Virus record (IMG/VR): IMGVR_UViG_3300032304_001182
Span: 1-29,466 of that record
Length of the DNA: 29,466 bases
Source of the DNA: a virus
Direction: 5' to 3' (one strand)
Shown here: positions 16,300 to 21,871 of the stretch, in pieces
How the letters are laid out: every line of letters begins with the position of its first letter
Position numbering within the stretch: the first letter of the stretch is position 1
Program-made: the position numbers and the translations under genes
Notes under the pieces: model-generated
Told to the model about the DNA's origin: nothing
Databases searched by the model: none
The model's input: only the letters and a program-made list of their open reading frames with translations

Positions 16300-16733
16300 A
16301 TCTTTTTGTACATCATGTTAAAGCCCGTCTCATAAGGTTGAAGCGTGTCTGCGTAGTGTTGTCCTTTATCCACGGCCACACGGCGGGAGCGTGTCCAATA
16401 GGCGTCCTTGTGCGTGTCCGTTATAAGGCGCATACACCAATGGCCCTTGAAGCACTTTGTCCTATAGACGGCTATATCCTGTATAGGACACGACCAGTCT
16501 GTACTGATGTCCTTTATAGCTTCTGCTAGAAAGTCCTCCTTGCATGTCCTACACCAGAATGCCTTGGTGTCCTTTATCTTTGTGTCCTTTATAGACTGCG
16601 CTCGCTCCTGGCTGTCCTTTAAGCGTGTCCTATAGTCCGTCCGGTCTGCGTGCCTGCGCTCCTGTGCCTCTATCAGCTCCCGGATATGGTAGTGATCTTC
16701 TATGCGTGGACGCGGTGTGTGCTCGTACTTCAT
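16296..16733 (-). CDS. Cys-rich zinc-finger-like protein (145 aa)
   Basis: The start is taken at the ATG at 16733, which forms an ATGA overlap with the 77-aa gene's stop (16730-16732), rather than the upstream start at 16757. The N-terminal half is highly charged (KYEHTPRPRIEDHYHIRELI, DRTDYRTRLKDSQER). The C-terminal half holds several Cys/His: WCRTCKED, WSCPIQD, TKCFKGHWC, giving a likely zinc-binding site. The gene carries a striking short nucleotide repeat (see findings). It lies upstream of groES; function unknown, perhaps nucleic-acid binding. Confidence 0.6.
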   Translation of the reverse strand: MKYEHTPRPRIEDHYHIRELIEAQERRHADRTDYRTRLKDSQERAQSIKDTKIKDTKAFWCRTCKEDFLAEAIKDISTDWSCPIQDIAVYRTKCFKGHWCMRLITDTHKDAYWTRSRRVAVDKGQHYADTLQPYETGFNMMYKKI

Positions 16734-16963
16734 AGCTTCTTTAGTCGCTCGTACCATGCAAGCATGCCACTGTCTGCGTGCTGTTGTTCCTCGTACTCGG
16801 TCTGCGTGCCTTGGCCTATGAATACGGCCTTGCCGTCTCCCTCGTTGGCGTCGGGAACTGCGTCAAGCTGTGCGGGTGTTAGCTTCTCCAAGGTACTAAG
16901 TGCCGTCTCGTCCTTTTTGGAGAGCTTATAGAGCCGTTTAAGGCGTCGTAGTGTCCGTATCAT
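16730..16963 (-). CDS. Hypothetical protein (77 aa)
   Basis: Basic N-terminus (MIRTLRRLKRLYKLSKKDET), then an acidic middle (LTPAQLDAVPDANEGDGKAV) and an aromatic C-terminus (MLAWYERLKKL). It overlaps the terminase-like gene by 26 nt and the Cys-rich gene by 4 nt, so it belongs to the same operon. No domain is recognised. Confidence 0.55.
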   Translation of the reverse strand: MIRTLRRLKRLYKLSKKDETALSTLEKLTPAQLDAVPDANEGDGKAVFIGQGTQTEYEEQQHADSGMLAWYERLKKL

Positions 16964-17435
16964 GTTGCATCTGGCCCATTAGGCGGGCTTTTATCTTTTC
17001 TTCTATGGTGCGAATGTCCTCCTTGGTTGTCTCGTTAAAGAGAAAATTGTACGTCGCATTGGTGCGGTCTGGCGGTGTATCGTCGTCCCTTTTGAGCATG
17101 CCTAAGAGCTCGGCGCCGGTGCGTAGCTCCTGTATACGCTTCCCGGGCTTCGCGATTATATCGTCCACCAAAGAGCTGGATATAAGTTCCTCCGTCAGTC
17201 CTAGTTCTCGCATGGCTTCACGTGTGCCTGCTCTCACTACGCTTTGATTTGGTGCAACCCCTACGGCATAACCCGCGCTCTGCACGATCTCTGTCATAGG
17301 TACGGGGCGCTCGCTTGCTTTGTTGGCAAGCGCAAGGACAGCCAGGCGCTTCTGCCTTTCCGTTGGAACTACTGCGGGCTTCCTGTGTTGCGCCCGCCCG
17401 TTTGGGTAGTGTTCTCCGACGCTAGCTCTTTCCAT
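16938..17435 (-). CDS. Putative small terminase subunit / DNA-binding protein (165 aa)
   Basis: Basic N-terminus with RQKRLAVLALANKASERPVP and a helical segment TEIVQSAGYAVGVAPNQSVV that could be a helix-turn-helix. The middle (RIQELRTGAELLGMLKRDDD) and C-terminus (TKEDIRTIEEKIKARLMG) are helical and suit oligomerisation. Size, DNA-binding character and its place in the packaging arm upstream of terL fit TerS, which recognises the packaging site. Two other proteins, GroES, the 67-aa gene and GroEL separate it from TerL, an unusual spacing. No search was possible, so the name is tentative. Confidence 0.6.
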   Translation of the reverse strand: MERASVGEHYPNGRAQHRKPAVVPTERQKRLAVLALANKASERPVPMTEIVQSAGYAVGVAPNQSVVRAGTREAMRELGLTEELISSSLVDDIIAKPGKRIQELRTGAELLGMLKRDDDTPPDRTNATYNFLFNETTKEDIRTIEEKIKARLMGQMQHDTDTTTP

Positions 17436-17589
17436 TCTCTGGTGCGTCCGGTGCTACTTCTTCTGCAGTGTCTACGTGGCGAACAAGCTGAAGTGTTGAC
17501 TGCACGCTGATCTCTGCGTTGTGCTTCAGCAGGACAGCTTGGAGGTCTTTTGTCAATGCTTCTGCTTCTGCGGGTGTGAGTGGTGTCAT
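17422..17589 (-). CDS. Hypothetical small protein, first gene of the minus arm (54 aa)
   Basis: Start at the ATG at 17589 (MTPLTPAEAEALTKDLQAVL) rather than the longer open frame to 17664, since the extra 25 residues are low-quality leader and would cover the promoter region. It overlaps the small-terminase start by 14 nt. It is a helical, mildly acidic peptide ending ENGKS. No Shine-Dalgarno is seen. Function unknown. Confidence 0.5.
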   Translation of the reverse strand: MTPLTPAEAEALTKDLQAVLLKHNAEISVQSTLQLVRHVDTAEEVAPDAPENGKS

Positions 17590-17640
17590 GTTGACATTTT
17601 GGTTAGTCCTGTTGTTATAGGTTGCTATTAGGACACGGAA

Positions 17641-17646
17641 ACTATA
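17641..17646 (-). promoter_or_regulatory. Extended -10 promoter candidate for the minus arm
   Basis: On the minus strand the sequence TGCTATAGT contains -10 TATAGT (five of six consensus bases) with the TGn extension; no good -35 is seen. Transcription would start near 17634, about 45 nt before the ATG at 17589. A second, weaker -10-like TATAAC lies just downstream. Confidence 0.4.
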
Positions 17647-17674
17647 GCACGTAAATATGTGCATAAACTACTTT

Positions 17675-17710
17675 TTGATATTTGCGTCCTGTATACGTAT
17701 ATGGTATCTT
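17675..17710 (+). promoter_or_regulatory. Plus-strand early promoter candidates
   Basis: Two overlapping options precede the first early gene. One is TTGATA (17675-17680), 17 nt, TATATG (17698-17703). The other is TTGCGT (17682-17687), 17 nt, TATCTT (17705-17710), with the extended TGn. A palindrome TATACGTATA lies across 17692-17701. An AAGGAG at 17713-17717 is about 18 nt from the ATG at 17736, further than usual. The region is divergent with the minus arm. Confidence 0.45.
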
Positions 17711-17735
17711 TAAGGAGTAGCAATAAATCACCGTT

Positions 17736-17930
17736 ATGGAACACATAAAAACACTACTCACCGCCTCCCTGATCCTCCTGGCGCTCGCCCTGCTCGTCGC
17801 ATGGACTGTCAAGCACGATCAACTCGTCGCGCAAGCCTCGCAGGATTACGAGAAGTGCATGCACGAACGTACCGGCATGAGCCCCGCAAACTTTTACCAG
17901 CTACACGGGTACTACCCGGAATGCTTCTAG
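17736..17930 (+). CDS. Small membrane-anchored protein (64 aa)
   Basis: Residues 5-24 are one strongly hydrophobic helix (KTLLTASLILLALALLVAWT), followed by a polar tail with two Cys (KCMHERTG and PECF) and aromatic residues. It could be membrane-anchored with the tail on one side. As the first gene of the early plus operon it may act at the envelope, such as in superinfection control, but nothing in the sequence shows that. No signal-peptidase site is obvious. Confidence 0.65.
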   Translation: MEHIKTLLTASLILLALALLVAWTVKHDQLVAQASQDYEKCMHERTGMSPANFYQLHGYYPECF

Positions 17931-17934
17931 GCGT

Positions 17935-18081
17935 ATGAACAGATGCACTACATGCGTATCGCTCACGAGCGCACCACTTATCGCAAGCGACTGCACAGAT
18001 TGCTACGAGACTCGCGTACGGGCAATTATGGAAGATCGCGAGACACGTCGCTTTTCTTTGCAGGGCTTTGCTCTAGGCTAG
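17935..18081 (+). CDS. Small zinc-ribbon-like protein (48 aa)
   Basis: Starts MNRCTTCVSLTSAPLIASDC and continues TDCYETRVRA. Two CxxC pairs (C4/C7 and C20/C23) make a four-cysteine zinc-knuckle pattern in a 48-residue protein. A longer frame at 17943 covers the same DNA but is arginine-rich and lacks this pattern, so it was rejected. The gene follows the membrane protein by 4 nt. Confidence 0.7.
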   Translation: MNRCTTCVSLTSAPLIASDCTDCYETRVRAIMEDRETRRFSLQGFALG

Positions 18082-18089
18082 CGCCTCCT

Positions 18090-18118
18090 TATTGCCTACG
18101 ATTTACTCGCGGGCAATA
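18090..18118 (+). other. Intercistronic hairpin
   Basis: TATTGCC (18090-18096) pairs with GGCAATA (18112-18118) around a 15-nt loop, between the zinc-ribbon gene and the 152-aa gene. A smaller AGGGG/CCCCT hairpin follows immediately. No T-tract is present, so a processing or stability role is more likely than termination. Confidence 0.35.
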
Positions 18119-18156
18119 TAGGGGACACAAGACCCCTCAAACTAACTGATATAGAT

Positions 18157-18615
18157 ATGAAAACAGCAACAAAAAAGCCCGTATTGCACTGGACAGGCTA
18201 CGCGGACGACGAAATGATAACCGACTACGCGGAAAACTATAACAGCGAACAGGAGGAGGGCGACAATGTAACGCTGGAGGAAGCAGGCGAAATGCTAGCG
18301 TGCGACAGCGACTACTGGCAAGTGGAGTTGGAATGCTTTTACGACTGGCTCACGGAGCTTATGGACGGGCGCGAATACTGGCGTGATGATGCTACGCGCC
18401 TTGGGTGGATGTCTCGAACAGGCTACAAAGTCTTTAAAGCAACAGACGCCTTGGAGTTTTTGCGGGCAATATCACCAGACACAGACTGTAGTTATACAAT
18501 CACACCGTACTACAAAGGTTTTAAAGTGCGTATTGCACACCATGACGCGCCCACTGGAGAGTCTCACATTATCAGACCTATTAGTGAGGAAGTATACGAC
18601 AAAGAAGAAGCCTAG
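18157..18615 (+). CDS. Hypothetical acidic early protein (152 aa)
   Basis: Acidic and aromatic throughout (YADDEMITDYAENYNSEQEE, ACDSDYWQVELECFYDWLTE). The C-terminal half (SYTITPYYKGFKVRIAHHDA) looks like a small beta domain. Acidic early phage proteins often imitate DNA or inhibit host factors, but this is only a possibility here. No domain is recognised. No Shine-Dalgarno before the ATG. Confidence 0.65.
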   Translation: MKTATKKPVLHWTGYADDEMITDYAENYNSEQEEGDNVTLEEAGEMLACDSDYWQVELECFYDWLTELMDGREYWRDDATRLGWMSRTGYKVFKATDALEFLRAISPDTDCSYTITPYYKGFKVRIAHHDAPTGESHIIRPISEEVYDKEEA

Positions 18616-18621
18616 CACTTC

Positions 18622-18659
18622 CGCCGTGCGCCTTACCCTGTAGGGCGTACACGCGGGCG
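18622..18659 (+). other. Intercistronic GC-rich hairpin, related to the one at 20029
   Basis: CGCC/GGCG and GTG/CAC pairs (with a two-base bulge TA) form a stem, and outer CGCC/GGCG pairs extend it. It starts with TGCGCCTTA, the same nine bases as the hairpin at 20029-20059. It lies between the 152-aa and 158-aa genes. Confidence 0.45.
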
Positions 18660-18691
18660 CGTTTAGACCCGAACATAATATATAACCGCTT

Positions 18692-19168
18692 ATGGAAACA
18701 CTTAGAGACAAGATACAGGCTCTCGGAGACGAGGGAGAATACCAGAAACAAGCTGAAACGTTCCTACAGGAGACAGGAACAACTCTAAAAATGGTGAAAG
18801 CACGGACACAAAAAGCCCCACTATGGGCGCGTGAGATAGGGCAAGCGCTAGGTTTTAAGGGTACGAAACAATACGAACACGGAACCCGATACACTATCAC
18901 GCTTAAAAACGCGCGTGGTGAGTATTGTTTTGACTACTGGGGAAGCATTGCGGATAAGAAAGACGACAAGAAGCCGACTTCCTATGACGTGCTGACTTGT
19001 CTTTTCACCGAAGCGGGTGAGGACTTTGCTGACTTCTGCTCAATCTTTGGCTATAACGAGGACAGCAGGACAGCGGAGCAGACATACCACGCAGTAGTAG
19101 AACAGGAGCGCAATATCCGCAGGTTGTTTTCCCTTAAAGAAAGGGAAGCACTAGCAACAATAAACTAA
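18692..19168 (+). CDS. Conserved phage protein of unknown function (158 aa)
   Basis: Residues 40-90 hold KAPLWAREIGQALGFKGTKQ and NARGEYCFDYWGSIADKKDD; residues 93-148 hold PTSYDVLTCLFTEAGEDFAD followed by DFCSIFGYNEDSRTAEQTYH. The pair of phrases YDVLTCL and FCSxxGYxxDSRxAExTY marks a family widely found in phages and plasmids of metagenomes, of unknown function. It stands 4 nt before the next gene and is probably co-translated. No Shine-Dalgarno. Confidence 0.75.
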   Translation: METLRDKIQALGDEGEYQKQAETFLQETGTTLKMVKARTQKAPLWAREIGQALGFKGTKQYEHGTRYTITLKNARGEYCFDYWGSIADKKDDKKPTSYDVLTCLFTEAGEDFADFCSIFGYNEDSRTAEQTYHAVVEQERNIRRLFSLKEREALATIN

Positions 19169-19172
19169 CCGT

Positions 19173-19556
19173 ATGGAAAAAGACCACGCACGCGAGCAAG
19201 CCCTTGCACAACTCGCAAGCATTAAGGAGCTGACAAAACAACTAACAAGAAACCCGCAAGCTGACGAAATATCCGCGCTGGAGCAGATACGTGATGACGC
19301 GCTAGACATACAGGTGCGTAGAGACTGGGAAGGAGTAGGCAACGAACTACCAGAAGCCCCTACACAGTACAAGATACTGCTATGCACAGGCGGTCCCGCA
19401 GTACGCATTAAAGGAAACTTGGACGGATATGGACAGCCAGAGACCGCGCAACTTGAATACCAGGACTGGGGAACGCCCTGGACACGCCTCCCGATTACGC
19501 GCGAGGATATAGACGCCTTACTAGCGTACGCAGGGTGCTTTTACTTTGGGGAATAA
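19173..19556 (+). CDS. Conserved hypothetical early protein (127 aa)
   Basis: The N-terminal 55 residues are helical and charged (HAREQALAQLASIKELTKQL). The rest includes QYKILLCTGGPAVRIKGNLD, EYQDWGTPWTRLPITREDID and LLAYAGCFYFGE. It follows the 158-aa gene with 4 nt spacing, and I recall such two-gene sets from other phages; function unknown. Confidence 0.7.
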   Translation: MEKDHAREQALAQLASIKELTKQLTRNPQADEISALEQIRDDALDIQVRRDWEGVGNELPEAPTQYKILLCTGGPAVRIKGNLDGYGQPETAQLEYQDWGTPWTRLPITREDIDALLAYAGCFYFGE

Positions 19557-19567
19557 CTATTAAATCT

Positions 19568-19690
19568 ATGTACAAAGATACCGACAACGTAGGCAAGTGC
19601 AGACACGCTAGGTGCGCGGGCGGTACTGGCGAGCACTGCTACGAGAAAGGAAAGCCCATGAGCACTTACAACAAGGATATAAACGCATAA
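19568..19690 (+). CDS. Cys/His-rich microprotein (40 aa)
   Basis: MYKDTDNVGKCRHARCAGGT, then GEHCYEKGKPMSTYNKDINA. C11, H13, C16, H23 and C24 in 40 residues suggest a small metal-binding fold. It fills the gap between the 127-aa and 107-aa genes, ending 4 nt before the latter. Confidence 0.55.
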   Translation: MYKDTDNVGKCRHARCAGGTGEHCYEKGKPMSTYNKDINA

Positions 19691-19694
19691 CACC

Positions 19695-20018
19695 ATGAAC
19701 GAATACCTACTAAACCCCGACGTGTGCCCGAGCTCACTCAACGAGCACAACGAACCGACAGACCCGACCAACACGGCGCACGTGTGGAGCGACGAAGCAG
19801 ACCAAGACAAGCACGGGGAATGGTACTTTACGTGCGAGGAATGCGGAGCCACGAAGCCTCCCGCGTTCCAATGCCCGCTATGCAGTACGCACAACGTAAA
19901 GCACCACGAGCACAACGGCACGCACATATACGGGTGCTACTCGTGCGAATTCGTGGCGCTAGAATTCTCTCACAACCTAGACGCGAGGAACCTATTGGAC
20001 TACTTAAAAGTTAAATAA
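19695..20018 (+). CDS. Zinc-ribbon protein (107 aa)
   Basis: Three CxxC-type pairs are visible: FTCEECGATK, FQCPLCSTHN and YGCYSCEFVA, with a His-rich insert KHHEHNGTH between the last two. This suits a double zinc-ribbon that binds nucleic acid or protein. A tail FSHNLDARNLLDYLKVK is helical. It lies in the early operon; a regulatory role is plausible but not shown. Confidence 0.7.
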   Translation: MNEYLLNPDVCPSSLNEHNEPTDPTNTAHVWSDEADQDKHGEWYFTCEECGATKPPAFQCPLCSTHNVKHHEHNGTHIYGCYSCEFVALEFSHNLDARNLLDYLKVK

Positions 20019-20028
20019 CCTCCCCGCC

Positions 20029-20059
20029 TTGCGCCTTATACCAACCGTATAGGACGCAA
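20029..20059 (+). other. Intercistronic hairpin (13 bp)
   Basis: TTGCGCCTTATAC (20029-20041) pairs with GTATAGGACGCAA (20047-20059), with one mismatch and one G-U, around the loop CAACC. No T-tract follows. It shares TGCGCCTTA with the hairpin at 18622-18659. Confidence 0.5.
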
Positions 20060-20134
20060 GAGCGAGCAGGGTATACCCTTTCCCCCCCGCTATGGATATG
20101 GGGAAAGCACCTTACCAACTAGCACACATATACC

Positions 20135-20719
20135 GTGTCTAACACCATTACTCCCTACCGGGAGCAAGCACAGACGATCCTAGAGCGTGCAGACGCTATA
20201 GCGATCAAAGACCAGGAGACCATGGCCGAGGCTGTTTCTATCCTGGGCAACATGAAAACGCTCCTAGAGCGCGCCACGGACGAAAAGGAAAAGATCACTA
20301 AGCCACTCAACCAAGCGCTGACCGAGGAGAGAAAGCGCTGGAAGCCTATCATAGACCCGTTAGAGGCCCACATAAACGATCTGCGGGCAAAGATAAGCAA
20401 GTACCAGACAGAAGCCAAGCGCATAGCAGACAAGGAAGCCGAAAAAATAGCAGCGAAACTCTCCAAGGGCACGCTGAAGCTATCCACGGCCATGACCAAG
20501 CTCGAGAGTATTGACCAACCGGAAACCACTTATCACACAGACGAGAACCGTGTCAGTTTCCGCACTTCATACAGCGTAGAAATCACGGACCAAGACTTGA
20601 TCCCGCGAGACTATCTTATCCCAAACGAACGTCTTATCCTAGACGACCTCAAACACGGAAAAAATATCCCTGGAACAAAACTCATAGAAACTCAGACACC
20701 AATACATCAAAGATATTAA
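20135..20719 (+). CDS. Coiled-coil phage recombination-module protein (194 aa)
   Basis: A GTG start gives MSNTITPYREQAQTILERAD; residues 10-135 form a long helical coiled coil (KEKITKPLNQALTEERKRWK, ISKYQTEAKRIADKEAEKIA). The C-terminal 60 residues (VEITDQDLIPRDYLIPNERL, then KNIPGTKLIE) match a small domain recurrent in phage proteins encoded beside recombination and replication genes. Its exact role is unknown. The start has no Shine-Dalgarno. It is the last gene before the terminator at 20735. Confidence 0.7.
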   Translation: MSNTITPYREQAQTILERADAIAIKDQETMAEAVSILGNMKTLLERATDEKEKITKPLNQALTEERKRWKPIIDPLEAHINDLRAKISKYQTEAKRIADKEAEKIAAKLSKGTLKLSTAMTKLESIDQPETTYHTDENRVSFRTSYSVEITDQDLIPRDYLIPNERLILDDLKHGKNIPGTKLIETQTPIHQRY

Positions 20720-20734
20720 CAAAGTCAACCACTG

Positions 20735-20760
20735 AAAAACGGCCTACCTGGGCCGTTTTT
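20735..20760. terminator. Perfect bidirectional intrinsic terminator
   Basis: A 10-bp perfect stem, AAAAACGGCC / GGCCGTTTTT, with loop TACCTG ends the early plus operon. Both strands end in a T-run, so it could stop transcription from either side. Confidence 0.85.
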
Positions 20761-20789
20761 CTATTTCCTGAAACTGGGGTAGGGAGGTT

Positions 20790-20833
20790 TAGGCTGACGG
20801 CCACTCCCCCCCGCGGGGGGTGCCTTCAGCCTA
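20790..20833. other. Large GC-rich hairpin, part of the origin candidate
   Basis: TAGGCTGA at 20790-20797 pairs with TCAGCCTA at 20826-20833, and GGC, CAC and a C-run pair with the G-run and GCC of the other arm with a few mismatches, around a GC centre. No T-tract follows. It lies between the terminator and the T-rich DnaA-box region. Confidence 0.6.
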
Positions 20834-20849
20834 GCGCTCCTTTCCAATT

Positions 20850-20923
20850 CTGTCAAGCTTTTTGTCCTTTTTGGTACTGTGGATAACTTTTTGTACCCTT
20901 TTTGCCTATGTTATTATCCGTGT
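20850..20923. promoter_or_regulatory. Putative replication-origin / control region
   Basis: TTATCCACA, the consensus DnaA box, is present on the minus strand (20878-20886). It is flanked by T-rich repeats (TTTTTGTCCTTTTTGG and TTTTTGTACCCTTTTTGC) and an inverted GGTAC/GTACC. A -10-like TATTAT at 20912-20917 ends exactly 6 nt before the primase ATG at 20924, so the mRNA could begin at or next to the start codon. The -35 is weak. Confidence 0.5.
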
Positions 20924-21871
20924 ATGAATACGAATATCGACTGGCTTATACGACGCGGTGTCTCACTAGACACCCAAGAGACTTTCGGTATTCGTACAGA
21001 CACCCACCTAGGGCTCGAAAACTGCCTTGTAATCCCCGTTTACACCCCAGAAGGTACATTCTCCTTCAACAAGTACCGAAGGGACCCCACAGACGAACGT
21101 AAGCCCAAATACCTATACGACAAAGGTGGCAAGGTTACCCTATTTGCAGCAAACCACCTGACCCCACTCCACGACTACGTCGTGATCACCGAAGGAGAGC
21201 TAGACGCTCTCGTCCTATGGTCCTTAAACATCCCTGCCGTATCGTCTACCGGAGGCGCACTCTCCTTCCAAGAAGAGTGGGTCCACCTACTCGAAGGTAA
21301 ACAAGTCTACGTGTGCCTAGACAATGACGACGCCGGAGCCGAAGGCATGGTAAAGATCCATTCCTACCTACCAAACGCCCGCTTCATCTTCATACCAGAA
21401 ACCCCAAACACCAAAGACATCACCGACTTCATCTCCCGCGGCGGAGATTTCGTCGGGCTACTAGATACCGCCCTTTCCTACAAAGACGAAACCGCAGTCC
21501 TTGAAGATATGCGCAAGCGTTCAGCCTCCTGGCTTCCTACCCGCTTCCATACAGCCTGGGTAAAGAAGCACCACGAAGAAGCACAGCGCGTCATTTCCTC
21601 ACCCGTCGCCAAGCGTGCGTTCAACAACGACAAAACTATACAAGCCAAGTCATACCCAATTCCTAACCTACTCAAATTCAACCGCTCTACCGGAAAGGCC
21701 CTGTGCCCGTTCCATAACGAAAAGACACCTTCCCTCCACTACTACAAAGCAACGAACACAACGTACTGTTTTGGAGGCTGTGGGAAGGCCTATGACGCTA
21801 TTGCCATATACCAAAAACTCCACAATACCGACTTTCGCACCACGATCGAGGACCTTAACAAGCTCATATGA
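20924..21871 (+). CDS. TOPRIM primase with C-terminal CHC2-type zinc finger (315 aa)
   Basis: The start at 20924 (MNTNIDWLIRRG) is chosen over a GTG at 20879 that lies in the DnaA box. Residues 30-80 (PVYTPEGTFSFNKYRRDPTD, KPKYLYDKGGKVTLFAANHL) match the region before TOPRIM in DnaG-like primases. TOPRIM spans about 84-170: E90 in VITEGELDAL, and D133, D135 in CLDNDDAG. After a linker of about 70 residues comes a DnaG-type zinc finger: C261-PFH264-NEKTPSLHYY and C282-FGGC286-G, followed by DAIAIYQKLH. In DnaG and T7 gp4 the zinc finger is N-terminal; here it is at the C-terminus. It overlaps the helicase gene by 4 nt (ATGA). Confidence 0.85.
   Translation: MNTNIDWLIRRGVSLDTQETFGIRTDTHLGLENCLVIPVYTPEGTFSFNKYRRDPTDERKPKYLYDKGGKVTLFAANHLTPLHDYVVITEGELDALVLWSLNIPAVSSTGGALSFQEEWVHLLEGKQVYVCLDNDDAGAEGMVKIHSYLPNARFIFIPETPNTKDITDFISRGGDFVGLLDTALSYKDETAVLEDMRKRSASWLPTRFHTAWVKKHHEEAQRVISSPVAKRAFNNDKTIQAKSYPIPNLLKFNRSTGKALCPFHNEKTPSLHYYKATNTTYCFGGCGKAYDAIAIYQKLHNTDFRTTIEDLNKLI

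Noticed and set aside
16357-16640. CRISPR-like repeat in the Cys-rich gene
   Set aside because: The 8-9-nt words are too short and irregularly spaced, and lie within an open frame.
17943-18149. A 68-aa Arg-rich frame in the early operon
   Set aside because: Overlaps the 48-aa frame at 17935 that has a clear double CxxC pattern and fits the gene spacing; the Arg-rich frame looks like an out-of-frame shadow.
20879-20923. GTG start of the primase at 20879
   Set aside because: It lies inside the DnaA box and adds a Cys/Tyr-rich peptide unlike primases; the ATG at 20924 is preferred.
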